In this document: in pieces, positions 11,760 through 28,671 of the stretch
How positions within the stretch are numbered: position 1 is the stretch's first letter
Layout of the letters: each line of letters opens with the position of its first letter
DNA from: Eleginops maclovinus
Taxonomy: Eukaryota; Chordata; Actinopteri; Perciformes; Eleginopidae
Assembly (NCBI RefSeq): GCF_036324505.1
Contig: NC_086370.1
Span: 3,529,453 to 3,593,452, forward strand
Direction: 5' to 3'
Length of the DNA: 64,000 nt
Program-made: the position numbers and the translations under genes
Notes under the pieces: model-generated
What the model saw: the letters and a program-made list of their open reading frames with translations, nothing else
What the model was told of the DNA's origin: nothing
The model's database searches: none

Positions 11760-11831
11760 TGACCCTGACGTGATTTGAACACGCAACCTTCTGATCTGGA
11801 GTCAGACGCGCTACCGTTGCGCCACAGAGTC
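11760..11831 (-). tRNA. tRNA-Trp, anticodon CCA
   Basis: The reverse complement folds as a 72-base cloverleaf. The acceptor arms are GACTCTG and CAGGGTC, with six Watson-Crick pairs and one T-G pair, and the discriminator base is A. The D-arm contains TGGCGCAACGG (A box). The anticodon loop CTGACTCCAGATCAG has CCA at 11797-11799 on the + strand. The T-arm contains GTGTTCAAATC (B box). It matches vertebrate tRNA-Trp almost base for base apart from a few acceptor-stem changes that keep pairing. There is no intron and no encoded CCA tail. A T-run that could stop RNA polymerase III lies about 45 bases beyond the 3' end. It looks like a working gene, not a SINE, because the stems are intact. Confidence 0.95.
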
Positions 11832-12616
11832 TGGTAGTGGGCACTCACTAAATTGGCTGTAATCTCTCTGTGCTTATTTGATGTTGGAAACATTTTACAG
11901 TAAATTAAAACCTAAAATTACGCTTTCATCAAACACAACAAGGTCTCTTCAACAAAATCAATTTGGTTGTTTCCTTCAATCACTATAACCCTCTCTGCTC
12001 TCAGCCATCTCACAGACTCTTCCTCAGCTGTGGCCAGTCTATATTTGCTGATTTGTAGCTACTGCATCATAAAGAGGAGTAATAAAGTATGTCTGTTGCA
12101 TAATGTGTTCAGCTCACTGGATATGGGCTGGTGAAGGTGAGGGGACCCTGGTCTGACAGTCTACTGATCAGATCATTTTGCTATAGAGGCCCAGCTGTAG
12201 TTCTCCCTTCCCCCCTCTCCTGCTCTCATTTCATACCACTGACCTGACTCTGTCTACTGTCAGACATTTCATAACTCTATACTCAGTTTCCATTCCACCA
12301 CAGCTGCCCTAAAGCAAACTGACTGATTTAACAGGGGGAAATGGAAAACTATTGTGTATGAAATAAAACTGAAATTCTAAAAATAGACCCGTTTGGGTGT
12401 TAAAGGCCTGAATTACTGCTGTAGCAACTAGTTTAGAGTTTAATACCAATACAACTGTATCAATGTATACCCTTTTAGGACATTGAGCATTCTGCTGCTG
12501 CATTTAATTTGCAATCGGGTAGTTATTCAGGTCGGAAATTTGAGAATTCACAATTGCCTGAAAAGCCTTCACTCTCTTAAGAAACACACAAATGCCTTTT
12601 ATCCGGTTTAGTACAG

Positions 12617-12645
12617 TAATTGTCCATATGTACTATGGACAATTA
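12617..12645. repeat. Perfect inverted repeat (12-bp arms, 5-bp loop)
   Basis: TAATTGTCCATA is followed by TGTAC and the exact reverse complement TATGGACAATTA. It can form a small hairpin or be a palindromic binding site. It is not part of a recognised element. Confidence 0.85.
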
Positions 12646-15600
12646 TCTTTAATTACAGTTATAAAACATTTTTTAATACATTTTATTGTATTCTTTGACA
12701 AACAGTGAACCTTTTTCTGACTTGCTACAGCAAACACAGGACTGTGGGACTGGGAGTTAACGTTGGCTCAGCTTGTTTATTATAACTCCCAAATCCAGTG
12801 TCCAGAAAGTTTTTACCAGGTCTGGAATCATCCACAGAGGTCTCCTCCTCTCTAAACAAACATACCTGGTCATTAAAAGTGGTAAAAAAAAAAAAAAGCA
12901 AAGCAGTTTTGTGTTTAAGCTTTGTTTCATCAACGCTGTTTGGCTGCTAATGTTTGCTAAAGCTACTTAGCTTGTGATAACTAGTTTTTCGATGACTTAA
13001 GTCCATCATCCAGTTAAAACATGGAGTTACATTTTTTTTAAGTAGCTACTGTGAAAACATTTAAGCTTTAAAGTGGATGAAAGCGTTTTTGACAGACAGA
13101 CAAACACAATGCGGAAAAATGCATGGTAACCTTGCGCTAATGTTAGCTTGAATAAAATAACAAATATATCTACGTTTGAAAATTGTAGGAAACATTATAT
13201 ATATACATTATATATATGACATATGTAGTTGTTCTTCACATTTGAATGCAGGAAGTTACATATTATTTTATATTCAGCTACATGAAGATGGTAGCAGTGA
13301 TAATGTGCTATTAGGAGCTGAATCCCAGCTTCAAAAAGCTTTTAGCAAAACTTTCTCCCAGTGAAAAAAGCTGTTTTATATCTGTCGGGAGTGTCTGCTG
13401 CTCACATTTAAACATTAACATATAAAAGGTCAGCACAGCCCAATGGAAATAGAACTCTGATTTACAGTTTAGATAAACCCATCTGGTGCTGCCTCTGTTT
13501 CATACAGCTGTGTTGGTTTTCCTACTTTGTGTTAGGTCTGTTCCTCCCGCAGGCCGCTCCTAACCATCTGAGTCTATGTTGGGCTTTGTGGCTGTTACTG
13601 TTTTTGCTTAGATACTTGTGCACGTTTGAAACAAAGAAACAGCAGTGACCACTGTGGAGAGATTTATCATGCTGGGGGCAGTTTTCACTGAAGTGGAGCC
13701 AACATCGCTTCCACTGTGTGTCCCTTGTGCGGCTTTGGGGGGGTGGGGATGTCTGCTCCAATGTAATCATACTGGGCATGTTGGTATTCATATCCCAATT
13801 ATTATTTGTGATTTTGGGATCAAATTAACTTTTTAATGCATTTTTATTTGGATATTTAAATAATTAACTTGAATATGAGCAACTGGTTCACTTCTGAGAG
13901 CTCAGTGCAACAAAGGAAAACATGCAACTAGATAAAACACTATCAATTACAGAAAACATATTCAGTATTTAACAAAAAGTAGCAGGCTTTGTAGGTTTTA
14001 ACATGGTTTCATTCATAGTTCCTCCATGACCAAGCCAAACACTGATAGTTTACTTCACCAGAAGTACTAATAGTGTGGTAAAAGTACAAACTTATAAAAC
14101 AATAGATATATAGAAGGGCAAAGTATTTTTTTTTGTTTTTGTTTATCTTTTTATAAACATATCGTGAATGTGTTTCTTAATATGCTCATATTTAATGTGT
14201 TTGCAGTGGAATTTTCTGTGTAACACTGTAACAGAGACCCACTAGATATAATGTTAGCTAAGAGCTTCATCTTTATACAGATGTGGATCTGTCTCTAAAA
14301 CAGGCCTCAGCTACCACTATTGACCAAAATCTAATACAGGGTAATTGCATTTACGTTTGATAATGTACAGTTTATGGTTCATCATGCACCGACCAGTTCC
14401 ACAACTTAGTAGAGGGAGCAACTGTTGATATGAAAACACATACACCCATACACATGTTTACACAACAAACATGCTCTATCTCTCAGTAATCCCCGCGTTT
14501 CCTGAAGTCAACGGCACCATCCAATTGGATGCGTTTTTACCCCTTCCTCTTTTAAACCCAGTCCTAGACTTAAGCCCCACTGAACTAAAACCTTACCAAT
14601 TGAGGACAAAAGCCAGATGTTAGTCTTTTGCCTTCAGTAGGTAACTTTACAAACTGGCATTCATTCCTGGGGCAAATGACTCAACAGTAGTCATGAGTAT
14701 GGTTCTGCTCCCATGGGCAGAAACATGACACCTGGGTGACCATGCTTAATGTTGCACCTTTTCCAGTGAAATGCTATGTGACATGATATGCATTGAAATA
14801 AATAAAACCAATATGGATTTGGACAATTATCATTTATGACAAGATGTACAAAAAGTACACTTAGAATGCTTCAATGAAAGCCTCCAGATTAAGACACAAA
14901 CAGTGTGAAGGCTGTAACTACAGTACAAGTCACCCTACCAATCAGTTTTATTATAGTATTATTGTGTAACTCAACAAATACAGGCTCTTTTTCTTTGGAA
15001 ATGTGATTTTGTTACCCGTCCCTGCCCACTCAGTTTTATACACTCCCTAGTTCTCCACAAACAAACACTTATTTTACTTAAATGTACACCTTTGTTACTC
15101 TTTTCACTGTTTCAGCAACTGTCAACTCTGGTTTGAGAGTTTGAAAGCAAGAAGAAACAGATAAATAATATGTAATCACGATAAAATTCACCCAGTTTAA
15201 TAACCCTGCTTTCAGTGATCCTTAGTGAAGTTGACTTCCCGAGAAAAAAGCCTAACCCTAACCCGTCATTACTGAACCCGCTCCCACACAGAGTGCCTGT
15301 AGTTGCATCACTGCTTCCCCTCCATGCACCACGCTCCAATTTGTAGCATGTGAATGTGAATGCACTACTGCTTCATGGATCAGTGCAGTGTAAATCTGGG
15401 ACAAAAAAGGGAAGCACATGGCAGTGGGATGCTGTGTGCAATTACTGCTAATGATATGCCTCCATGCAAGCTGTGGCCGTAATTAACTTCGGAGGAGTCT
15501 GTGTGCAGAGATGCTCACAGGAACAGGCACAGCACCCAGAGCCAAGGCTAAGAAAGCAAACCTGCCTTGACATTGTTCAGACGACATGTCTGCTCCCCCA

Positions 15601-16490
15601 GATTAGGCACTTTGGGTGGTCCTGTGTAAGGAGAAACATGATGCGGATGTGAATGGAAGTGTTCTCCGGAATTTAGCTTAAACTTGGGTATTCAAGAAGG
15701 TAGCAGACTAGTTTAATTGGACATAATCATGTTACTATATAACTGGATATTTGCAAGTACAGAAGCCCAATTCTGCCAGGATTAGAATAAAGTTGGTCAT
15801 CATTAAAATATTTTAAATACTCATAATACAACGTCTAGTATTCATTTAGTAAAATTGATGAGGTAATAAATCAGATTATTTGCTAATCCCCTTTTCTCTA
15901 CAAAATCAGTGTGTCTGTGAGAGGAAAACTAAGATTACATTGTTGTCTTTTCTGACATTTTTATGGAATTGTCCAATAATTTGACCAATCTGATTGATGT
16001 TAAGTCCCAGTTTTGGTGAGTTCTATTTTTTTCTGTCGAGTTTAAATGAAGGGTTATTTACGAGGATCAGAGAAATGACTTAATGACTAAATTGTTTTAG
16101 GTGGCTTTTGAATATATATATCTTATATACAGTACATTAACTTCAATGCATCACATAGCATTGCTCCCGAAAAGGCGGGAAAATTGGAATTAAACAAAAG
16201 AAGAGTTGAAAAATGGTGAGATAGAAATGGATTATCCACACTTTGTAGCAGGAGTTATGTTATCTTAACTGAACGTGTTTGACCGGATGATGGTTACCAT
16301 AAGTGCGGAAAATGCCCATTTTAATGGGGTTTGGTCCAATGTGAAAGGGGGCTTGAGAAATAAAGTTTTAATTTGAATTCACATATTTCACTCTTTTTTA
16401 AATGTAAGCCAATGAGCATTTATATTTTTTCCTGACTGACTTAAGAGTTTAAAAGTCAAATTATAATCTTGAATGTATTTTATTTATAAG

Positions 16491-16533
16491 ACTAACTCAT
16501 CACTTACTAACTCATCACTTACTAACTCATCAC
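16491..16533. repeat. 15-bp tandem repeat, 2.9 copies
   Basis: The unit ACTAACTCATCACTT is repeated without change twice and then 13 bases of a third copy. The perfect identity suggests a recent duplication. Confidence 0.9.
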
Positions 16534-16779
16534 GCTACTGTGGAAAAACCCACAGAGACAAAGAACCTAGCCTTCATTTGGACTAATTAGACCTGTATCA
16601 CAAATGCAAATACACACATGTAAGGATGTGGTTTCCGCTTCATTCACCACGGAGGATGCCTTTGCTCTTTGTGTGTGAAAATCTACAGCTCTAAGCTTTA
16701 TAGTCATGTGGAAAATGGAAAGCATCCAGCCTGATGTGTTTTTGTTTCTACGACATGTTCCACCTGTCCCGGAATTGCC

Positions 16780-17050
16780 AGGCAAAAGTCATGGTGGCTT
16801 CAAAAACAAGGCCTTGGTGCGTGTCCAGGGCCGTGCATGAGAGCGCTCTCCTCCTTTGTCATTTCTCACTCCTGTCATCTGCATTGACAGGCTCAGTTTG
16901 CTGGCCGGGCCTTTTTATTTAAATCAGGTCGATTTATTGATCCAAGTTAATCATTCAGGGTTTGATCATTACAGCCTCTCATTAACAGCCTCTCCTTCTT
17001 TGTCTGTCGCCTTTGCTGTGTGATCAGGATAATTAACACTTTAACTGGGT
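16780..17050. promoter_or_regulatory. Candidate conserved non-coding element
   Basis: Unlike its surroundings, this block lacks simple repeats and transposon words. It is dense in homeodomain-type and TCF-like words (TAATCATT, TTTGATCA, ATTAAC, TTTATTTAAAT). It looks like a developmental enhancer in a gene-poor interval. That is only an impression from composition and needs cross-species alignment. Confidence 0.25.
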
Positions 17051-19017
17051 CATTGTCTTTCATTTATTTAAATATTTGAGCTTAGAGTTGAAAAAAAGTA
17101 TTGATTTTGTTTTGTTAATTTGTGATTTCCTCTTATTTTTATATTATACTCTACTGAACTTATTTGTGCCTTGTGTCTGCACTGTTCCTTTGCTGTAAGA
17201 GTGAAAACTTCCCCTCTGTTGGACTAAAACCTTGTAAAATGCCAAGTAGGTTGATACATACAGTACAAGGGATTTGCATTGCTTTATGTGGTCCTTACAT
17301 AAACACAGCAAGCCTAATAAATACAGGTATTCTGATCAAGCACATTAAGCAGCATTAAGATGTTGCTTAAAAAATCCACATTATCTTGTATAAGACATGC
17401 CTTTTCCAAACTTGCAAAGTAATTCCAGGAAGATACATGTCTCAAGGACCTGGGTGCGGTTCTGCTCAACAATTTACATGACAGGTCAAGCCTTGTGACC
17501 TGGGTGTCAACAGTTTGGGCCCAGTCAGGAAGCAGTCGTTACTTATGATGGACTTTAAACCTTTAAACTGAGCGTTTGTGTCTTTCTTCAAGCCCATGCA
17601 GCCACTCTTTCATTCTTCAAATATTAACACTGCGGACAGTTAGAGTAAACATCAGTTCTTTCTTTGTCAAGGCCGTCTTTTTCCAGGTTGTTCCGGTTTG
17701 TGGCTGCAGGGTGCATGAGTTCTTCAGTGAATCCTGCAGGATGTGGCTGTGGTTCTGCCCGGCAGCAGCAGCAGCAGCCTCGGGCCCCCTTGAGCAGCTG
17801 TGAGCAGGCTCTGGAGTCTGAAAGAAAAGAGAGCCGCCCTGCCCCCAACTTCACCAGCCTGCCGGCTCTCACTGCAGGGACTAAAAGGGGGATGGGCACA
17901 AACACAGAGATATGTAACATGGAGAAATCATGAGCAATTCCTCAGCATCTCCTTATGAAATTTGTTTTTAAGACTTGTAGGAATCTTCATGTAGGTTACT
18001 TTTTCTTTCCCAACAGTAGATGGACCATTAAAGCCTTTGTCTTAGTCCCATCTGGCCTTCTCTTTCTTCTGTTTATTCACCTCCTGTTTACCACCTCCTC
18101 TATTGTCCACTGGCCCTCTTGGTATAGAAGCCAAAGCCAGGCGAAACATCCTCAAGGGTTTTAAACCAGTGTCACCATAGTAGGTAAGAGAGTCTGTGTG
18201 AAAAACAAAATCACAGGACAATGTTGACGAGGCTGAGTAATGATTGCATAACAGCCCATTGTAGCAGCTGCATCTCACCAAGAAGGCGTGTGTATTCCTT
18301 GAAGGAAGTACAGCATGAAGAAGTAGAATAGTTAAAAGGTCACGTTGGATTTATGGAGAGCTAGCTGCATCTTAAATGCTTCTCGAATGACCTTGGATGG
18401 AATGGAAACAATATATATAATGCTAAAATGACTTATTTGTTTGTTAAATCTTTCTATTTTCCATTCTAAATTATCCTTGGTAAATGTGTCTATGGTTTGA
18501 GACGGCTTTGGTTGATAGAATCTAACTGTATTTTAATTTGATGTACAACATGCCATTGTGGCCCCTTCTTGCCATTTGTCCTCTCACAAACAACACACAA
18601 GTGTGGTTCATCTACAGATGAATACACTTGAATGTAACATGAGTGTGTTCTTAGAACAGGAAATGAAACAGACTCCCCACACCTCTGTGTTTGCTCTGCT
18701 CACATGTAGCCAAGAGCCAGAGTACACAGGGAGGGTAATAAAGGGAATCATATCATCGCTGAATAACTTATTTGTTCCCCACACAGATTATTACACATTT
18801 CACCCAATGACAATGTGTTTGCCTCATTTCAAACACAACGCTATTTGAGCCTGTAAATTATGTGAAAAACATGAACATTGTAGTGTTTTAGCCACACCAG
18901 CGTCATGTGGGGTGGGTTCTACACTCTGGTCCAGGAGTATATCAGCTTAGATAAAAGGGATTGCCATAAAATTGTAATTGTAAAGATATTCAGGGTGCAA
19001 CAGAATGCTGCTTACAT

Positions 19018-19262
19018 TGGTGATCCCCTGACTTATAATGTATTACCAATACAGGTTAATGAACAAATACCTATAAAACGAATTTCTGTTAGTACCAGCT
19101 GTACTATTTGGTGGTAGATAGCATATTAGGATGCTAACATGCTAAACGAAATAGAATAAAAATATGGTTACCAATATACCTGCTAAACATCAGCAGGCTA
19201 ACATTAACTTTAGCTCAAAGCAGCTCTGTTCCTAAGAGCTGCTAGCATGGCGGTAGACTGTT
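19018..19262. repeat. Common fish interspersed repeat (GCTAACATGCTA type)
   Basis: Successive phrases mark a very common fish repeat: GATCCCCTGACTTATAATG, then GGATGCTAACATGCTAAAC, CTGCTAAACATCAGCAGGCT, TTTAGCTCAAAGCAG and AGAGCTGCTAGCATGGCGG. It is diverged and non-coding. A related fragment with the preceding part of the repeat is at 27940-28125. Confidence 0.7.
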
Positions 19263-21003
19263 AATTAGAAAGGGTTTGCTATTTAGCAGTAAGTAAATTC
19301 ATTTCAAACTAATCCATAATGGTTCAAGTAGGCTAAACAGGATGAAATCAGGATGTATAAAAATTGTATATAAAATAATGATTGATTCTTTTTTCCCTTG
19401 CCACTGGTTGGGGTATCTGCCTATAGCAAACAGCAAATGCAAACTCACGCTGTCTCAATTGCATTAAGGCAAAACTAATAAAAAGGGGCACCAGATGCAT
19501 AAGAGGGCAACCGGAACAAAACGTTTTCTAGCATGAAGGGAAGCCTGTATTGCTCTGCATCTTGTTTTCTCTAGTGGAGGGTCACTCCACTAGGATACAT
19601 CATTACATTTTGCTGCACATTGGCCGACTGCACAGAGCACTTGCCTTTTACTTCTAACATGGCTTCAACAAGGGCCACCACAGGTGCATCCTGACTTAAT
19701 TACCAGTGGTGAACAGGCATGCTGTTAGCGACACTGGAAGCCTTCATCATTCATTACACCTACAGTTAATAAGTTCAGCACATAAACAGAGGAAGATGTG
19801 TGTGGTTTAACCACCCCTAGCTGGGCACGCACGCAAGAAGAAATCAACTTAGAACATACTGTGAAAAATAGAGGGTGTCCTGGGATGAACATTTATGAGC
19901 CATTCTAAAAATCCTTGATGAAACCCTTTGTTGTTCTTGGTGATGAGCTAATCACATTTTAACTCAGGTCTACAGATGATTATTTATTCACATTGAAACA
20001 GAGACAGACATTCATTTCCCCACTAAGCCTGCCCTAAGGTGTGTGTGCCATACCAGCTTTGTAACAGGCTGAAACATAATTACCAGAAATACGTTGGAGG
20101 CGCTTGTTTACATTAGAGGGTTGTTGGCACATGCTTTGATCAGAGTGTGTTAATATCCTAATATGTAACCTTTTACAGCTTCTGTCATCACCAAAGTCCC
20201 TTCTTACTGTTCTTCTCTTCATTTATGATCACACACACAGAAGCAGAACCCTTACATGTGGTGATTTTTACTGCGTCACTTATCTGCTGCTATCTTTTAC
20301 TGTTTGGCTTTTCAAAGTGAACCCCCAAATCTGTGTGTTGTGCCCTCCGGTTTCCTGGCTCCTTCTTTATCTGTCTTTTATTTCTGATGACAGCATGTTG
20401 CCAACATCAAAGGCATCAGACACAATAGAAGAGGACATTCCAAGATCATCGACTCACACACTTTGAGTCAGATACAGACACAGATTGTGTTCCCCTCTGT
20501 GAACCGTACACTCAGATTAGGGATTGGAAATCTTGTTTACAGATCTAAAACCCGAAATGTGTCCGTCTCCGCAACGTGATAATGTGATACGTGACAATGG
20601 AGATGATGTCTGTAAAAAATTGATTAGGTGTTGTGTGTTCGGACTTGAGGATGGAATGTGTTGTTCTGGGACTTTGCGATGTGATAATGTGATTCTTCAC
20701 GCTGGTGTAAATGTGCAAGACAGCAGTGTGTGCATGCACTGTCAGAGCTTTTGTAGATTTTTGCACACTTGCGTGGACTCCGTGGTCCCATGTGTGTGCT
20801 TGTGCGTGGGTTCAGCCCGACCCTGCAGCTATGCTGATCCCATCTGTAGCCCTGCCTCCTCACAGCTTGATCCCAGCACCACCTCCATTGTCTCACTAAT
20901 CCAGGACTATTAACATTGCAGCACCACAACAGGCGCTTACTGGAGGCCCGGATGGCTCCCAAACTCTCTCCTCTGAACAGACTGCAATCTAATTAAGTCT
21001 GAA
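19263..21003. other. Gene-poor intergenic stretch
   Basis: No gene is recognised. The 129-residue frame at 20524-20913 is cysteine-rich because of GT/TG-rich sequence and has no domain features, so it is not annotated. Confidence 0.6.
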
Positions 21004-21026
21004 GGGGGGGGGGGGGGGTAAGTGGG

Positions 21027-21095
<69 letters not shown>
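21004..21095. repeat. Poly-G run and (GT)33 microsatellite
   Basis: A G-run at 21004-21018 is followed after ten bases by an uninterrupted (GT)n at 21029-21095. Confidence 0.95.
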
Positions 21096-24780
<3,685 letters not shown>

Positions 24781-24782
<2 letters not shown>

Positions 24783-25110
24783 TATCAGCAGGGAAGAAAT
24801 CAATGGCTCTCTGACAGGAAAGAGCACTGCGATCATCTCTGCTAAAGCCATCCAGTTAGACCTTTCTGTTACACAGTATGCCTCGTGAATCAGCCTCAAT
24901 GAATGTATCTGTGATTCACCCTTAATCAGAGCAGCGATTATTACCCCCTGATTAAATCTGGCACAATCGCTGTTTAATTTGATATCATATATCAAATAAT
25001 TATGTGTTCCCCCCACAGCTGAGGTGAAATAGAATATCTTAATGTAATGCCCTCTGGTGTCTGTCTGCTGCTGCTCTCACAGTACACAGAGAATGTGTAA
25101 ATGAATGCAT
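24781..25110. promoter_or_regulatory. Non-repetitive island between giant CA arrays; candidate conserved element
   Basis: This 330-base unique block sits between two long CA arrays. It carries homeodomain- and SOX-like words (TTAATCAGAG, CTGATTAAAT, CAAATAATTATG) and no coding frame. The composition is enhancer-like. Function is inferred only. Confidence 0.25.
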
Positions 25111-25121
25111 ATTCAATCACA

Positions 25122-25276
<155 letters not shown>

Positions 25277-25570
25277 CACATGCATCAGAGATCACAAGCT
25301 TGGCTCAGGGTCTGAATCACAATGGTGTAACCTTTTGGACAGAATCAGTGCCAGACTACCTTGATGCCAGCCCGGTGAGTCATGCAGAGTGGTATTATAA
25401 GGGACAAAAGCATGTTGAACCAAGGTGTGTGTGTGTGGGGGGAGGAAACAAACAACATCCAGTGAACCAAGTTCCAGAACTGAGCCTCAAATGTACTGTA
25501 TGACCTATACGGCCGTTTATCCTTTTGTCTGATACTGTTGCTATGCAAAGGGCAGAATCTGTTGATCATC

Positions 25571-25950
<380 letters not shown>

Positions 25951-27939
25951 AAATAACATTCACTTGAATAACGAAAATATTGCAGTAAAAAATGTACATT
26001 AAAGCAAAACATACACAATTACTTTCCAAACTTTGTTAACATGTTTCTCAATTGAATATGTAAATAACATTGTATATTATAATGTATAGCTGTGTATGAA
26101 CCCTAAACAAAGACTTACCATTTTGGCTGGTATTCTGTTTAAATAGCTCTTCTGTGTACTAAGGTAAATACACAAAAGTGGGCTATCAACCAAACGGAAA
26201 GTTTTGGGAGTTTCAGTATAATAGGCCAATTGCACCACAAATTAGCTAGGTAATATAAGCTAGCAATTAGCTGATGAGTGAGCAATAGAGAACATAATTA
26301 TTCCTTATGTAGTGTTTTTTCTCTTTTTTAGGTGGAAAGAAAGTGACTTTCCTCAAGTGAAAGACACATAGGGCTCACATCAAGTTGTTCTAAAATAAAA
26401 AAGGATCTTAGCATCCTTGTAATTAGCTTTTCAGCTATGTTGATAATTGGCCTTTTGGTTATTGTTATCTAAGCTACATTTGTGAGTCTTATTTAGCAAT
26501 GTCAAATTTTCCCAGTACAATGAGTTTTGAATATGACTCCACAGGGATTTTCAGTATGTGAGAGAGTAATACAGAGTAAGAAACTGCGTAAGAGTGTCTG
26601 TACGTAACGGACATTTGTGGAAACATTGGGTAAGATTTGATTCAGTTGAGATTGTGAAAGCACTACCCGTGCAGCATTTAAACGGTATCAGACAATGACT
26701 GGCAGAAAGAACACATGAATTAATCAATTCTTATTTATGCTACACAAAAATACAGAACGTTCCTGAAGATATGTTTATCTGTGACAAATAAACCCTGCAC
26801 ATGTTCACGTCTCTAGTGCAGCTTTATGGGTGTGCATGTGGTGTGAGGTGGCCGTGCCAAGCAGGCCATGAATCAACCGGACGGTGGTACGTTCAGGAAG
26901 GACTGTGTCATTCATTACCATCATTGGATTATCCTCGTCCCAGATTTAACAGCTCAACCAGTGACTCATCCCACAGTCACGTTGGTTCATTCTGTACCGT
27001 TAACAACTTTTACAGTACAGTCACTGACCAATCCGGAAGTAAGGAATAGTTCGCCTTGGATTCCTAAACTAATTGGGTATGAAGCATTGGATTACTGTTC
27101 CGATATAACTGATGTTAAACACAAGTTTGGTTATTAGATGAGAGGCACAGCATTTTCTAGGTTTAATATCTGATGAAATGACCTTCTGTACTGCAGGAAC
27201 TAACGCATGATTCACATTCTCTTCTGTGTTTTATCAGTTTGTTCTGCATTTTACTGTAACGGAGTGGTTGGCAATCAGAAAGTCCTTGTACGTTTACAGC
27301 AAAGAATCTCACACAGCTTTACAGCCTTAGGTGGAGACATTTATTCTGTAATCAAACCGCCTCACTGTTGATTCCCATAGAATAAAAACAGGTTATTCAA
27401 GGCCAATGGAAAGCAATAAACTTTGACTGAAGCTAATATAGGTATTGTGTGCCTTTTAATAAGAATAATCTGCACAGTCCAGATTAAGTGAACTGGTTAC
27501 AACACCCATCTGTGTAGTTTATATCACATTAGGGACAGTAAAAGGAAAATATTCAGTTTGGGATTAAAGCCAAGGCCAATATTACCCAACCCTGAACAGC
27601 TATGCAATAAAATGTAGGCGAGCTGTATGTATGCAGCAGGAGTGACGTGTCTATTGGCTTGTTTATGACTCATCCTGTAATAAAAAGCCACATCTGCTTT
27701 CTTTGGAGATTGCAACCTCAACCCAACAGCACCTCTCAGAAGTTCACTGCAGACGTCTTTATTTCATGGAACTCCACATGGATGTCATTTAATACATGTA
27801 AAAAGTTTTAGATAACGCCACAAGGATGAGCCTGCCGTCTTGTAGCTCTAGTATAAGCCTAATAATGTCAAAAGTGGATATATTCATGTTTCTTTGACAG
27901 CCATGCTAGATTCACAAGGCTGTAGTGATGGCAATGTTG
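25951..27939. other. Gene-poor intergenic stretch
   Basis: AT-rich sequence with no recognisable gene, RNA or clear mobile element. Confidence 0.55.
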
Positions 27940-28125
27940 GATGGCAGGTTGGTTAATCTATCTTTTCAGGATGAAATATCCAAAAGCCTTTCAATGGATT
28001 GCCATGATGTGAGGTAGAGATATTCCAGGTGCCCAAGGGATGAATCCCTATGACTTTGATGATCCCTTGACTTTCCATGTAGCGACACCAGCTTGTCAAA
28101 CGCCATTCTACCTGCTAAACACAAG
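27940..28125. repeat. Common fish interspersed repeat fragment
   Basis: The phrases TCAATGGATTGCCATGATGT, GATGAATCCCTATGACTTTG and TGATCCCTTGACTTTCCATG are diagnostic of a widespread fish repeat. They precede, in that repeat, the part found at 19018-19262. It is diverged and non-coding. Confidence 0.65.
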
Positions 28126-28460
28126 GATATATTTTGAAGTTGGGTAGTATGAGTTACTTATAGTATAGTCAGTGTATTACATACAGTGGATAGCAAACAA
28201 ATTGCAGCCTGGAAACAAAGCAAAGTACCAGCCAACTAAACTAAAAGAAAGGGTTTCTGGTCTTCGCTGCCTTTATAAGTTGTTTACTTGCATAATTTGC
28301 CTTGTTCCGAAACCGGTACATCTCTCCAGGGGATTTTCCATTATTGTGAAATCCTAATAGTTGAATAAATGTGCATCATCCTGAATTAAGACTGATTTTT
28401 CAATGGCCCCTGGCTCTGAAAAATATACACTGCGGAATTAAAGTTGGAGAACTGCCGACA

Positions 28461-28671
28461 TCAGTCAAAGTCAAATTTATGATCAATCTTTCAGTTTGTG
28501 TGCATAGACAGAAAGATTGAAATATTGTTTCCCACAATACCGAGGACTAAGAAATACAAATCTATATACAAAAAAAAAGATACACATATATAAATAAATA
28601 TACATACATAATCAACATATATACATATGCACACATTAAGATAACTAAAGGCACAACAGTCAATATATACG
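28461..28671. repeat. Interspersed repeat copy 2
   Basis: This copy has the same orientation as 25571-25950. It shares GTCAAAGTCAAATTTATG, GGACTAAGAAATACAAATCT, ACATATGCACACATTAAG and CAGTCAATATATACG. It lacks the large CT/AT expansion and so shows the more compact form. Confidence 0.7.

Larger units (their letters stand above)
11832..18990. other. Gene-poor intergenic stretch
   Basis: No protein-coding or RNA gene is recognised. Contents noted are a perfect short inverted repeat at 12617-12645, a 15-bp tandem repeat at 16491-16533, a two-unit telomere-like word at about 15251-15264, and a block at 16780-17050 that looks like a conserved non-coding element. The open frames here, such as 17664-17933, are chance frames without domain features. 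Confidence 0.6.

Noticed and set aside
20524..20913. 129-residue cysteine-rich frame
   Set aside because: The cysteines come from TGT/TGC in GT-rich sequence. There is no signal peptide, domain or splice context.
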